NCBI RefSeq assembly: GCF_040676675.1
Contig: NZ_JBFAPK010000005.1
Location: 1-64,000, forward strand
From: JBFAPK01 sp040676675
GTDB lineage: Bacteria > Actinomycetota > Actinomycetes > Mycobacteriales > Micromonosporaceae
Direction of reading: 5' to 3'
Length of the DNA stretch: 64,000 nucleotides
Made by a program: the position numbers and the translations under genes. Below the pieces are notes generated by a model. The model ran no database searches. It worked only from the letters and a program-made list of their open reading frames with translations, and was not told the origin of the DNA. Positions 35,476 to 44,083 of this stretch are shown here, in pieces (within the stretch, counting starts at the first letter, position 1; every line of letters starts with the position of its first letter).

Positions 35476-35865
35476 ATTGTCTCCTTGTAATGCGCTGCCG
35501 GAAAGGCCGGCCAACGCGCGCCCAACTTATTCGCGACTACCTGCCCGTAGGCAAATCCGGGCATGGCCGGGCGCGACTGGCGACACTCCTATCTTGGGCC
35601 GGTCCGCCCGCTCTCGTCAAGTTCCACGGGCACGGATCACTCTCGCGTCAACCGGTCGCTCGGCGAGGCCGCCACAAGGCACGAACAGGCGCGTTGTTCG
35701 GACCGCGCCAGTCTAGGCCGTGTTCCGCGCGGCGCCATCGGCCGCGAGCGGCCGGAGTCGATCTTTGCCGCAGCCTTATATCTTCCTTAGCCGGATTGTT
35801 CCGCCGGGCCGGCACACGTAGCGTCGCAGCAGCTCAGATACCGGCTATGGAGCGGAGGCAGACGC
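35476..35865 (+). promoter_or_regulatory. Divergent intergenic region with candidate promoter for CAP gene
   Basis: 390 bp between the coiled-coil gene (minus) and the CAP gene (plus). TTGTTC at 35796-35801 and TAGCGT at 35819-35824 are 17 bp apart, a reasonable sigma70-type promoter ending 41 nt before the GTG. No repeat or RNA gene is evident in the rest. Confidence 0.4.
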
Positions 35866-37152
35866 GTGAACGGGTGGCCCGACCCGGACCCACACGCACC
35901 GTACCGGCGACCCACGCCCAACGCGGGCGGCCGGGAACCGCACCGGGACGAGGCGTACCCGGCGCCCGGCGATCCGGCCGAGGCGGCCGACTTCCCGCCG
36001 CACCACCCCGAGCCCGAGTACCCCGAGTCCGACCACCCGGAGTCCGGCTACTCCGCGCCGCACTACCTGGAGCCGCCCTGTCCGGGGCCCGGGCCGCGAT
36101 CCGTCGATCACCCCGCGCGCGCGGGATACCCGCCCGAGTCGGCGTACGCGGGCCGGCACGACGATGACCAGCGGGACGAGGCGTACCAGGGCGATGCGTA
36201 CCGGGGCGAGGCGTACCGGGGCGAGGCGTACCGGGGCGAGGCGTACCGGGGCGAGAGCCTCCGGAATGACGGCCTCCGGAACGAGGGGTACGCCGACGAG
36301 CCGGCGACGGCGCGGGCCTCGGCCTTCTGGGACGGCGACGCCGACGGCGTCGTCGGCGGCGACACCGACCCGGACCGGCGCCCGGAGGGCGCCCGCCGGC
36401 GGCACCGCGCGCCCAGACGGACGCGGCGCTCGGCCCTGGTGGCCGGTGCCGCCGCCGTCGCCACCCTCGCGGTCGCGGTCGGCGCCGGCGCGCTGCTGCT
36501 GCCCGACCGGGACCGGCCCGCACCGGCCGCCAACGCGGCGGCGGACGGCACCGCCGGCTCGGACGGCACCCAGATCGACGCGGCCACCCCCGCCGCACCG
36601 GAGCCACCGACCGCCAGCGCGCCGGACACCCCGGCACCCAGCTTCAGCACCACCCGCACCGCGCCGACCACCGCCGCGCCGGCCCGCAAGCCGGCCGCCA
36701 CCCCGCGGCGTACGCCGAGCCGTCCCCCCGCCACCGCCACGGGCGCCGCCGCCGCTCCCACCGCGCAGGGCGGCCCCGAGGCGCAGGTGGTCGCGATCGT
36801 CAACCGGGAGCGCGCCGCGAACGGGTGCGGAGCCGTCCAGGTCAACGACAAGCTCGCCGCCGCCGCCCGGCTGCACAGCCAGGACCAGGCCGAGCACGAC
36901 ACCATGTCGCACACCGGCAGCGACGGCAGCTCGCCCTGGGACCGTGCCGGAGCCGCCGGGTACGACCAGGCCATCGGCGAGAACGTGGCGGCGGGGTACC
37001 GCACGCCGGACGCGGTGATGACGGGCTGGATGAACAGCGCCGGACACCGCGCCAACATCCTGAACTGCCAGGCGAAGGCGATCGGGGTGGGCGTGGCCGC
37101 GGCCTCCGACGGCACCCTCTACTGGACCCAGATGTTCGGCTCCGCGATCTAG
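35866..37152 (+). CDS. CAP-domain (YkwD/SCP-like) secreted protein with repetitive N-terminus
   Basis: 428 aa, GTG at 35866 with GGAGG upstream. Residues 1-185 are a hydrophilic Pro/Glu/Tyr-rich cytoplasmic region with EYPESDHPESGY and AYRGE repeats. One membrane helix (ALVAGAAAVATLAVAVGAGALLL) follows an Arg-rich stop, then a Pro/Ala/Thr linker and a C-terminal CAP domain (VVAIVNRERAANGCGAVQVNDKLAAAARLHSQDQ... MSHTGSDG... IGENVAAGY... GHRANILNCQAKAIGVGVA). Probably a signal-anchored exported protein. The function of bacterial CAP proteins is uncertain; cell-wall or sporulation links are reported. Confidence 0.85.
   Translation: MNGWPDPDPHAPYRRPTPNAGGREPHRDEAYPAPGDPAEAADFPPHHPEPEYPESDHPESGYSAPHYLEPPCPGPGPRSVDHPARAGYPPESAYAGRHDDDQRDEAYQGDAYRGEAYRGEAYRGEAYRGESLRNDGLRNEGYADEPATARASAFWDGDADGVVGGDTDPDRRPEGARRRHRAPRRTRRSALVAGAAAVATLAVAVGAGALLLPDRDRPAPAANAAADGTAGSDGTQIDAATPAAPEPPTASAPDTPAPSFSTTRTAPTTAAPARKPAATPRRTPSRPPATATGAAAAPTAQGGPEAQVVAIVNRERAANGCGAVQVNDKLAAAARLHSQDQAEHDTMSHTGSDGSSPWDRAGAAGYDQAIGENVAAGYRTPDAVMTGWMNSAGHRANILNCQAKAIGVGVAAASDGTLYWTQMFGSAI
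36181..36255 (+). repeat. Five 15-bp tandem repeats in the CAP gene
   Basis: GCGTACCGGGGCGAG at 36196, 36211, 36226 and 36241, with a variant first unit at 36181. They encode AYRGE repeats in the cytoplasmic part of the CAP protein. The unit length keeps the frame. Confidence 0.9.
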
Positions 37153-37264
37153 AAGCCCACGTCGATCCGAGCCCGGTCGATCTCGAAGCCCACGTCGATC
37201 CGAGCCCGGTCGATCTCGAAGCCCACGTCGATCCGAGCCCGGTCGATCTCGAAGCCCACGTCGA
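37151..37264. repeat. 33-bp tandem repeats beginning at the CAP stop codon
   Basis: Units at 37151, 37184 and 37217, nearly identical (CGAAGCCCACGTCGATCCGA plus 13 bases), and a partial fourth at 37250-37264. The first unit begins within the TAG stop of the CAP gene. Each 33-bp unit is open on both strands, giving an eleven-residue repeat, but no start or ribosome site supports translation. The remainder of the 372-bp gap to 37524 shows no gene. Confidence 0.9.
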
Positions 37265-37524
37265 CGCCGGTGGCCGGCACGGACCGGTCGGCCACGATCC
37301 GTGGGCCGATCGGCCGGGCGGCCGTACCGGGCGCACGTCCCGCTCGTTTCTCGGCATGAGGGGCGCTCCCGCTCGGTGTCGTGCGGGCCCGACGGCGCGC
37401 GCCGCTCGGACGGACCCGCCGCGACCCCGCGGCGGTCGACCCCGGGAGCCGCAGATGACGAGCGCGCCGCCACCGTACGCCGGTCGGCCGCCGCGGTGGA
37501 CCGCCCGTACGCCGGCGGGCTGAG

Positions 37525-38331
37525 ATGCGGCGGGCCGGCCGTCGCGCCGTCGCCCTCGTCGTCTCGCTGGCGCTGGTCGTACCCGCGGCGGGCTGCTGGC
37601 GCGACCGGTGGCCGCTGCCCGGGCCCCGCCCCTGGCCCAGCGGGGTGGCGCCGAGCTGGCAGTGGCAGCTCAGCGGCGAGTTGGACGCCGACGTCGACGC
37701 CGAGGTCTTCGTGCTCGACCCGTTCACCACGACGATCGAGGAGACCGGGCGGCTGCGCGGCCGCGACCGGCGGCTGATCTGCTACGTGCGGGCGGGGAGC
37801 TACGAGCGGTCGCGCCCGGACGCGGCCCGCTTTCCCGAGCGCCTGCTCGGCGGGGCGGTCGCCGCGGACGGCCGGCGCTGGCTGGACGTACGGCAGTGGG
37901 AGGTGCTCCGGCCGATCCTGGCCGACCGGTTCCGCCTCTGCCGCGGCAAGGGCTTCGACTCGGTGCTCGTCGCCGACGTCGACGGGTACGCCCGCTCGCC
38001 GGGCTTCCCGCTCGGCTTCGACGACCAGCTGCTGTTCAACCGCCGCCTCGCCGAGCTGGCCCGGTCCCTGGACCTCTCCCCCGGGCTCGGCAACGACCTG
38101 CCCCAGGTGGCCGCGCTGGCGCCGGACTTCGACTTCGCGCTGAACGAGGAGTGCGTACGGCTGCGGCAGTGCGAGCGCCTGCTCCCCTTCGCCGACGCCG
38201 GCAAGCCGGTCTTCCACGTCGAGTACGAGGGGACGACGGAGACCTTCTGCGCCACCTCGCTCGGTTACGGCTTCTCGTCGATCCGCAAGGAGCGCGCCCT
38301 CGGCGCCTGGCGCGCCCCCTGCCCGGCCTGA
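37525..38331 (+). CDS. Endo-alpha-1,4-polygalactosaminidase (GH114)-like lipoprotein
   Basis: 268 aa from ATG at 37525. Signal and lipobox: RRAVALVVSLALVVPAAGC, with the lipidated Cys at 24. The TIM-barrel domain reads WQWQLSGELDADVDAEVFVLDPF, ICYVRAGSYERSRPDAARFP, RFRLCRGKGFDSVLVADVDGY, FDFALNEECVRLRQC. This W-Q-W-Q-L, Y-x-x-x-G-S-x-E and D-x-D series is characteristic of GH114 / TM1410-type enzymes that cut galactosaminogalactan. Probably tethered outside the membrane. Convergent with mutM, 13 bp apart. Confidence 0.82.
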   Translation: MRRAGRRAVALVVSLALVVPAAGCWRDRWPLPGPRPWPSGVAPSWQWQLSGELDADVDAEVFVLDPFTTTIEETGRLRGRDRRLICYVRAGSYERSRPDAARFPERLLGGAVAADGRRWLDVRQWEVLRPILADRFRLCRGKGFDSVLVADVDGYARSPGFPLGFDDQLLFNRRLAELARSLDLSPGLGNDLPQVAALAPDFDFALNEECVRLRQCERLLPFADAGKPVFHVEYEGTTETFCATSLGYGFSSIRKERALGAWRAPCPA

Positions 38332-38344
38332 CCGCGCCCGGAAC

Positions 38345-39202
38345 TCACCTCGCCGCGGCGGTACGCGGACGGGGCTGGCAGCGCGGGCAGCTGTACGAGG
38401 AGCGGTTCATGAACGGCTCGCGGCGTACCGGCGCACCGCAGCGGCGGCACGGCTGGCCCTCGCGCCCGTAGACGTTGAGCTCCCGCTCGAAGTAGCCGCT
38501 CTCGCCGTTCACGTTGACGTAGAGCGCGTCGAAGCTGGTGCCGCCGACCTTGATCGCCTCGCCGAGCACGTCGCGGACGTGACCGAGCAGCCGGGTGGCG
38601 CTCGGCCCGGTGAGCGTGTCGGTCTGCCGGGCCCCGTGCAACCGCGCCCGCCACAGCGCCTCGTCGGCGTAGATGTTCCCGACCCCGGAGATCAGGGTCT
38701 GGTCGAGCAGCGCCCGCTTCACGTCGGTACGGCGCCGCCGCAGCCCGGCGACGAAATCGGCGTCCGAGAACGCCGGGTCCATCGGGTCCCGGGCGATGTG
38801 GGCGATCTCCGCGGGCAGCTCCGCGCCGCCCTCGGAGAGCGCCAGCCCGCCGAAGGTGCGCTGGTCCACGAAGCGCAGTTCCGGCCCGCCGTCGTCGAAG
38901 GTGAAGCGCACCCGCAGGTGCACCTCGTCCGGGGCGTCCGGCGGCTGGACCAGGAGCTGCCCCGACATCCCGAGGTGGCCGACGATCGCGTCCCCGCTGT
39001 CCAGGGGCAGCCAGAGGTACTTGCCGCGCCGCCGGGCGTCCAGCACGGTACGGCCGACGAGCGCGGCGGCGAAGTGCTCGGCCCCGGGCAGGTGCCGGCG
39101 TACCGCGCGGGGGTGGTGCACCTCGACGGCGGCGATGCGCCGGCCGGTGACCCAGCGGGCCAGGCCCTGCCGGACGGTCTCGACCTCGGGCAGTTCAGGC
39201 AC
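38345..39202 (-). CDS. mutM: Formamidopyrimidine-DNA glycosylase
   Basis: 285 aa. Starts MPELPEVETVRQGL, with catalytic Pro2 and Glu3. Lys and Asn of the active site are in RRRGKYLWLPLD and SGVGNIYADEALW; the H2TH helices follow, and the C-terminal zinc finger is CRRCGAPVRREPFMNRSSYSCPRC. Removes 8-oxoguanine. Overlaps rnc by 8 nt, the arrangement also seen in mycobacteria (fpg-rnc). Confidence 0.97.
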   Translation of the reverse strand: MPELPEVETVRQGLARWVTGRRIAAVEVHHPRAVRRHLPGAEHFAAALVGRTVLDARRRGKYLWLPLDSGDAIVGHLGMSGQLLVQPPDAPDEVHLRVRFTFDDGGPELRFVDQRTFGGLALSEGGAELPAEIAHIARDPMDPAFSDADFVAGLRRRRTDVKRALLDQTLISGVGNIYADEALWRARLHGARQTDTLTGPSATRLLGHVRDVLGEAIKVGGTSFDALYVNVNGESGYFERELNVYGREGQPCRRCGAPVRREPFMNRSSYSCPRCQPRPRTAAAR

Positions 39203-40139
39203 CGGGCCGCTCCTGTTCGTTCGTGGCCGCCGAGTCGACCGGCGGGGTGGACGCGGAGCTACCGGGGCCGCCGGCCGGCGCGCTGCCGTTCGCCGCCGCG
39301 CGGGTCCCGTTCCCGGCCCGGGTGGTCCCGTTCCCGGCCGGCTTCCCGGTCGGCGTGCCGCCGTTCCCGCTCGCCTGCTCCGCCGCCTGCGCGGCCTGCT
39401 CCGCCACCTGGGCGGCCTCGGCGGCGGCCCGCTGCTCGGAGAGGGTGCGCCAGGCGGTCTCGGCCGCCCGCTGCTCGGCCTCCTTCTTGCTGCGCCCGTC
39501 CGCGCCGCCGTACCGGTTGCCGGCGACGATCACCCAGGCGGTGAACGTCTTCAGGTGGTCCGGGCCGGCCTCGTCGATCCGGTACTCGGGCACGCCGAGG
39601 CCGAGCGCCGCGGTCAACTCCTGGAGGCTGGTCTTCCAGTCCAGCGCCGCGCCGCGCCCGGCCGACTCCGCCATGAGCGGGTCGAAGAGGCGGTGGATCA
39701 CGATCGAGGTGGTGTCCAGCCCGTACTGCAGGTAGATCGCGCCGAGCAGCGCCTCCAGCGTGTCGGCCAGGATGCTCGCCTTGTCCCGACCGCCGGTCGC
39801 CTCCTCGCCCTTGCCCAGCAGCAGGTACGCGCCGAGCCCCTCCGGCCCGAGCCGGCGGGCGACGTCGGCCAGCGCCCGCATGTTGACCACGCTGGCGCGC
39901 AGCTTGGCCAGCTGGCCCTCGGGCAGGTCCGGATGGTTGTGGAACAGGGCGGTGGTGATGACCACGCCGAGCACCGAGTCGCCGAGGAACTCCAGCCGCT
40001 CGTTCGTGGGCAGCCCGCCGTTCTCGTACGCGTACGAGCGGTGGGTCAGCGCGCGCTCCAGCATCTCCGGTTCTAGGGCGACGCCGAACGCCGCCTCCAG
40101 GTGTCCGATCGGCGCTCGCCGCCGCTTCTCACTAGTCAT
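39195..40139 (-). CDS. rnc: Ribonuclease III
   Basis: 314 aa, longer than the usual 225-240. Catalytic RNase III domain with NERLEFLGDSVLGVVIT near residue 45 and DTLEALLGAIYLQYG. Double-stranded RNA-binding domain LDWKTSLQELTAALGLGVPEYRIDE ... AWVIVAGNRYGGADGRSKKEAEQRAAETAW. The extra 80 residues are an Ala/Gly/Thr/Asn-rich tail with GNGT repeats of no known function. Processes rRNA and structured mRNAs. Confidence 0.97.
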   Translation of the reverse strand: MTSEKRRRAPIGHLEAAFGVALEPEMLERALTHRSYAYENGGLPTNERLEFLGDSVLGVVITTALFHNHPDLPEGQLAKLRASVVNMRALADVARRLGPEGLGAYLLLGKGEEATGGRDKASILADTLEALLGAIYLQYGLDTTSIVIHRLFDPLMAESAGRGAALDWKTSLQELTAALGLGVPEYRIDEAGPDHLKTFTAWVIVAGNRYGGADGRSKKEAEQRAAETAWRTLSEQRAAAEAAQVAEQAAQAAEQASGNGGTPTGKPAGNGTTRAGNGTRAAANGSAPAGGPGSSASTPPVDSAATNEQERPGA

Positions 40140-40157
40140 GCGGAAACCTCGTGTGAT

Positions 40158-41255
40158 TCATGGCAGTTTCCCGCTCCAGTTGTCTTTCCCGCTCCGCTCC
40201 GCGTCGTCCAGGCGCCCCTGGGCATCGGCGAGCAACGCGGCGATCGCGGCGACGGCGCCGCGGCGGTGCAGGTGCGCCGCGAGCGCGATACCCGAGGCGA
40301 TGTCGTCGTCGCGGGCCGCGCCGTGGCAGGCCACCACGGTGCCCCCGACCCCGAGCAGGGCGGCGGCGCGGGGCGCGCCACCGCTGGTCGGGGGGCCGCC
40401 GGCGAGCGCGTACGCGCCCTCGATCGCCTTGAGCAGGACGTTTCCGGTGAAGCCGTCGGTGACCACCACGTCGGCGCGCTCGCCGAGCGCCACGTCGTAC
40501 CCCTCGACGAGCCCGATGTAGCGAGCGCCGCCCGGCAGCGCCTGGGCGGCGAGGACGGGATCGGCGGCGCGTCGGGCCCGGTCCCCCTTGCCGGGTTCGG
40601 TACCGATGGAGAGCAACCCGACGCGCGGCTCGGGTGTTCCGTGGGCGACGGCGGTGTAGGCGGCCCCCAGCACCGCGTGCCGGGCCAGGGTGGTGGGTCG
40701 GGCCTCGAGCGAGCCGCCGACGTCGACCAGGACGACCGGTCCGGCGACGGCCGGCAGGGTCGCCACCAGCGCCGGGCGGCGTACCCCCGGCCAGCGGCCG
40801 AGGCCGAGCGCGGAGGCGGTGACGGTGGCGCCCGTGGCGCCGGCCGAGACGACGGCGTCGGCGCTGCCGTCGACGACCGTGGCCACGGCCGCGGCGACGC
40901 TGGTGCCGGGGCGGCTGGCCCGGGCCGCGTCGTCGGTCATGCCCGCGACGTCGTACGCCGGGACGACCGTCACCCGGGCGCGGTCGGTCGGGGAGAGCAC
41001 GCTGAGGAACCCGCCGGCCGCCTCGGGCGGGCCGACGAGCAGGAGCTGAAGATCGGGATCGGCGCCGAACGCCCGCAGAGCGCCGTCAACCACGACGGCG
41101 GGAGCCTTGTCCCCGCCGAGGAGGTCGACGGCGATCCGCACGGTGCCCGGCTCCACCGGTACGCCGACCGTTGGCCGGCCGGCGTCGGAGGAAGCCGGGG
41201 CACCGGGCAATCGCCGGGGCGCGCGCGCCGCCCGACCGGAGGTCGGAGGCGTCAC
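40158..41255 (-). CDS. plsX: Phosphate acyltransferase PlsX
   Basis: 365 aa from GTG at 41255; an internal start near TVRIAVDLLGGD is possible because the first 40 residues are unconserved. Core: IAVDLLGGDKAPAVVVDGAL, VSAGATGATVTASALGLG, GLLSIGTEPGKGD, VVTDGFTGNVLLKAIEG. Converts acyl-ACP to acyl-phosphate at the membrane. Lies between rpmF and rnc; no acpP gene separates plsX and rnc as in many bacteria. Confidence 0.93.
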   Translation of the reverse strand: MTPPTSGRAARAPRRLPGAPASSDAGRPTVGVPVEPGTVRIAVDLLGGDKAPAVVVDGALRAFGADPDLQLLLVGPPEAAGGFLSVLSPTDRARVTVVPAYDVAGMTDDAARASRPGTSVAAAVATVVDGSADAVVSAGATGATVTASALGLGRWPGVRRPALVATLPAVAGPVVLVDVGGSLEARPTTLARHAVLGAAYTAVAHGTPEPRVGLLSIGTEPGKGDRARRAADPVLAAQALPGGARYIGLVEGYDVALGERADVVVTDGFTGNVLLKAIEGAYALAGGPPTSGGAPRAAALLGVGGTVVACHGAARDDDIASGIALAAHLHRRGAVAAIAALLADAQGRLDDAERSGKDNWSGKLP

Positions 41256-41268
41256 TCGGCATCCAGGC

Positions 41269-41442
41269 TCAGACCTCGAGAACCTGGCGGCCGTTGTAGG
41301 TGCCGCAGACGGAGCAGGCGGCGTGCGGCAGCTTCGGCGACTTGCACTGCGGGCACGGCGCAGTAACCACCGCCGTCGCCTTCCACTGCGCCCGGCGGGA
41401 CCGGGTGTTGCTGCGCGACATCTTGCGCTTCGGGACGGCCAC
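41269..41442 (-). CDS. rpmF: 50S ribosomal protein L32
   Basis: 57 aa from GTG at 41442 with AAAAGGAGTAAG just upstream. VAVPKRKMSRSNTRSRRAQW start and the zinc ribbon CPQCKSPKLPHAACSVCGTYNGRQVL with four Cys (zinc-containing form). Ends 13 nt before plsX, the classical rpmF-plsX pair. Confidence 0.97.
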   Translation of the reverse strand: MAVPKRKMSRSNTRSRRAQWKATAVVTAPCPQCKSPKLPHAACSVCGTYNGRQVLEV

Positions 41443-41581
41443 GGTTCTTACTCCTTTTGATCGCGGTCCGCCTGGCCCTGGGCCTGCGCCCAACGGCGGC
41501 CGGTTCTCACTCGCTTGCCTTGCGGTCCCGCTGGCCGGTGGGCGGTGTTGTTCCGCCGTGCCGTCGGAGGGACCGGTGTCG

Positions 41582-42145
41582 TTACTCGTCCTTGCGGTTG
41601 AGCCGCGACAGGGCCGCCCAGCGCGGGTCGACCTCGTCGTGGCTGTGGTCGGCCGGCAGGTCGTCCCAGTGCGCCCCACACTCGGGGCACAGGCCGGGGC
41701 AGTCCTGGCGGCAGAGCGGGTTCGTCGGCAGCGCCAGCACGACCGCGTCCCGCAGCGCCGGCTCCAGGTCGATCAGATCGCCCTGCATCCGGCCCACCTC
41801 GTCCTCGTCGGCCGTCTCGTCCGTGGTGCTGTTCTCGTAGGCGTACAGCTCCTGGATCGTGACGGTCAGCGAGTCGTGGATGGCCCGCAGGCACCGGCCG
41901 CACTCGCCCTCCAACGGACCGCTGACGGTCCCGGAGACGAGCACACCCTCGGAGACCGACTCGAGCCTCAGGTCGAGGCTCAGGTCCGCCCCCTCCGGTA
42001 CGCCGATCAGCTCCAGTCCGAGGTCCGCCGGTGCCGGTACCACCCGCTTGACCGTACGCAGAACACCAGGCCGGCGCGGCAGTTCCCTCGTGTCGAGGAC
42101 CAGCGGCGACCTGGGGTCGAGTTGGCTTGGCGTGTGTTTGGGCAT
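41582..42145 (-). CDS. DUF177 / YceD family protein
   Basis: 187 aa from ATG at 42145. Beta-rich N-terminus (LDPRSPLVLDTRELPRRPGVLRTV) and the conserved LEGECGRCLRAI ... LPTNPLCRQDCPGLCPECGAHWDD with two Cys pairs. YceD-family proteins act in 23S rRNA maturation or L32 regulation and are encoded next to rpmF, as here. In actinomycetes this gene and the following one are neighbours of rnc (Rv2926c-like). Confidence 0.92.
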   Translation of the reverse strand: MPKHTPSQLDPRSPLVLDTRELPRRPGVLRTVKRVVPAPADLGLELIGVPEGADLSLDLRLESVSEGVLVSGTVSGPLEGECGRCLRAIHDSLTVTIQELYAYENSTTDETADEDEVGRMQGDLIDLEPALRDAVVLALPTNPLCRQDCPGLCPECGAHWDDLPADHSHDEVDPRWAALSRLNRKDE

Positions 42146-42338
42146 AGTTAGACTCCGGCCGGTAGAGGCCGACAAAACAGGTTACCTGGGCTGGGGCCGT
42201 ACCGTCGAACCGGGGCCGGCGCCGCGTACAGGCCGGGCGCGCCGCACCGTCGACCGGAGTGCGCCGCGGGCCGGCATCCACGGTACGGCGGGCGCCGCGA
42301 GCCCGAGAGACCCCGACCCCCGGAACGGCACACCGCGC

Positions 42339-42833
42339 TCAGAAGGGCAGCGGGCGCTCCTCCTCGCCGACGAACGTGCCGATCTCGCGCAGGGCGTGCA
42401 TCTTGTCCCGACCGCGCTCGATCGAGGCGAGCGCCCGGGTGAGGAACTGCTCGAAGTTGGCCAGGGCGGTGTCGACGTAGTCGTCGACCTCCTCGCGCAG
42501 CCGCTGGGCCTCGGCCCGCGCCTCGGCGATGATCCGGGCGCCCTCGTGCTCGGCGGAGACGGTGATCTCGTTGACCGAGACGAGCCGGGCGTGCTCCGCC
42601 TCACCCTCGCTGATGATCCGCTCGGCCTCCCGCTTGCCGGCGTCCATGATCTTGTCCCGCTCCTCCAGCAGCGCCGCCGCGCGACGCAGGTCGGCCGGGA
42701 GTTCGGCTCGCAGCTCGTCCAGGGCGCCGATCATCTCGCCGCGGTCGACCATGCAGTTGTTGCGGGACATGGGGACGGAGCGGGCCGCCTCCACCATCGC
42801 GATGATCTCGTCAATGCGGTCGAGCGGGTCCAC
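42339..42833 (-). CDS. DivIVA/SepIVA-like coiled-coil protein
   Basis: 164 aa. MDPLDRIDEIIAMVEAARSVPMSRNNCMVDRGEMIGALDELRAELP then continuous coiled coil (RDKIMDAGKREAERIISEGEAEHARLVSVNEITVSAEHEGARIIAEARAEAQRLREEVDDYVDTALANFE). The M-x-x-N-C-M-V-D-R segment and position upstream of DUF177 match mycobacterial SepIVA (Rv2927c), a septum and cell-envelope regulator, though this protein is shorter. Likely a peripheral cell-division scaffold; the name is withheld because identity rests on synteny. Confidence 0.75.
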   Translation of the reverse strand: MDPLDRIDEIIAMVEAARSVPMSRNNCMVDRGEMIGALDELRAELPADLRRAAALLEERDKIMDAGKREAERIISEGEAEHARLVSVNEITVSAEHEGARIIAEARAEAQRLREEVDDYVDTALANFEQFLTRALASIERGRDKMHALREIGTFVGEEERPLPF

Positions 42834-43013
42834 CGGTACCTCACTCCTGTCGTTACGTCGGCTGACCTACATGATGCGGCGTCATGCCGGGTTTCGGCGC
42901 GACCGGCGACGCCGGAGCGCGGCGAGTGTGGCGACCGACTCATCGACACGGCGGGTCGCCGGGCGCCCACGAAGAGAAAAGACTAGGCGATCCGGGCCCG
43001 GATGACCGGGTGC

Positions 43014-43502
43014 TCAGCCCTCGGGCGGCGCGCCGAGGCGCTCGCGGAGGTGCCGCACCACCAGGTCCGGTACGTGGGCGGAGACGTCGCCGCCCCACTT
43101 CGCCACGTCCTTCACCAGGCTCGACGAGAGGAAGGAGTAGAGCGGGTTGGTGGGCATGAAGAGCGTCTCCACGCCGGCCAGGCCGATGTTCATCTGCGCC
43201 ATCTGCAACTCGTAGTCGAAGTCGCTGACCGCCCGGAGCCCCTTGATCAGGACCTCGGCCCGCTGGGCGCGGCAGAAGTCGACCAGCAGCCCGCGGAACG
43301 ACTCGACCCGGACGTTGGGGTAGCAGGAGGTGACCTCGCGGAGCATGTCGATCCGCTCGTCGACGCTGAACAGCCCCTGCTTGGACTGATTGATCAGCAC
43401 GCCGACGATGACCTCGTCGAACAGCCGGCTGGCCCGACCGATGATGTCCAGGTGGCCGTTGGTCACCGGGTCGAACGAGCCGGGGCACACCGCACGTCTC
43501 AT
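43014..43502 (-). CDS. coaD: Phosphopantetheine adenylyltransferase
   Basis: 162 aa from ATG at 43502, whose ATG overlaps the rsmD TGA (ATGA). Nucleotidyltransferase signature MRRAVCPGSFDPVTNGHLDIIGRA; IKGLRAVSDFDYELQMAQMN and ETLFMPTNPLYSFLSSSLVKDVA are the substrate and ISSS-type motifs. Fourth step of CoA synthesis. Confidence 0.97.
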   Translation of the reverse strand: MRRAVCPGSFDPVTNGHLDIIGRASRLFDEVIVGVLINQSKQGLFSVDERIDMLREVTSCYPNVRVESFRGLLVDFCRAQRAEVLIKGLRAVSDFDYELQMAQMNIGLAGVETLFMPTNPLYSFLSSSLVKDVAKWGGDVSAHVPDLVVRHLRERLGAPPEG

Positions 43503-44083
43503 GATCGGCGACCGTACCAAAGAGTAGTCTCGCCGTAGCGGCGGCTGCGCTCGGCAGTGATTCCCTGCACCCAGTCGACCGGCCCCGTCCGGCTGGACCG
43601 CTCGACCACGACCACGGCGTCCGCCGCCAGCCACCCGCCGTCCACCAGCGCGGCCAGCATCGCCGCGATCTCCTCGTCCGGTACGGCGTAGGGCGGATCG
43701 GCGAAGACCACGTCGTACGGCTCTCCCGCCGGGGCGTACGCCTCACCCGCCGCACCGGCGCCGAGCACCTGGGCGACCTTGCCGACGACCAGTCGGGCGG
43801 CCGGGGCGGCCCGCAGGGCGGCGATGTTCTCCCGGACGACCCGGGCGGCCCGTGGGTCGGACTCGACCAGCAGCACGTGCCCGGCGCCCCGGGAGAGCGC
43901 CTCCAGCCCGACCGCGCCGGAGCCGGCGTACAGGTCGAGGAAGCGCGCCCCGTCGATCTCCACCATGGCGTCCAGCGCGCTGAACAACGCCTCCCGCACC
44001 CGGTCTGAGGTGGGCCGGGTGCGCTCGCCCGGTGGCGCCGCGATCCGTCGGCCACCGAGCGTCCCGGCGACGATGCGGGTCAT
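43499..44083 (-). CDS. rsmD: 16S rRNA (guanine966-N2)-methyltransferase
   Basis: 194 aa from ATG at 44083. MTRIVAGTLGGRRIAAPPGERTRPTSDRVREALFSAL is the RsmD start; SAM site FLDLYAGSGAVGLEALSRGA and catalytic DPPY in VVFADPPYAV. Methylates G966 in 16S rRNA. Coupled to coaD by a 4-nt overlap, the standard pair. Confidence 0.96.
   Translation of the reverse strand: MTRIVAGTLGGRRIAAPPGERTRPTSDRVREALFSALDAMVEIDGARFLDLYAGSGAVGLEALSRGAGHVLLVESDPRAARVVRENIAALRAAPAARLVVGKVAQVLGAGAAGEAYAPAGEPYDVVFADPPYAVPDEEIAAMLAALVDGGWLAADAVVVVERSSRTGPVDWVQGITAERSRRYGETTLWYGRRS

Noticed and set aside
37151..37264. 33-bp repeats as a CRISPR array
   Set aside because: Units follow one another directly without unique spacers and there are no cas genes nearby.
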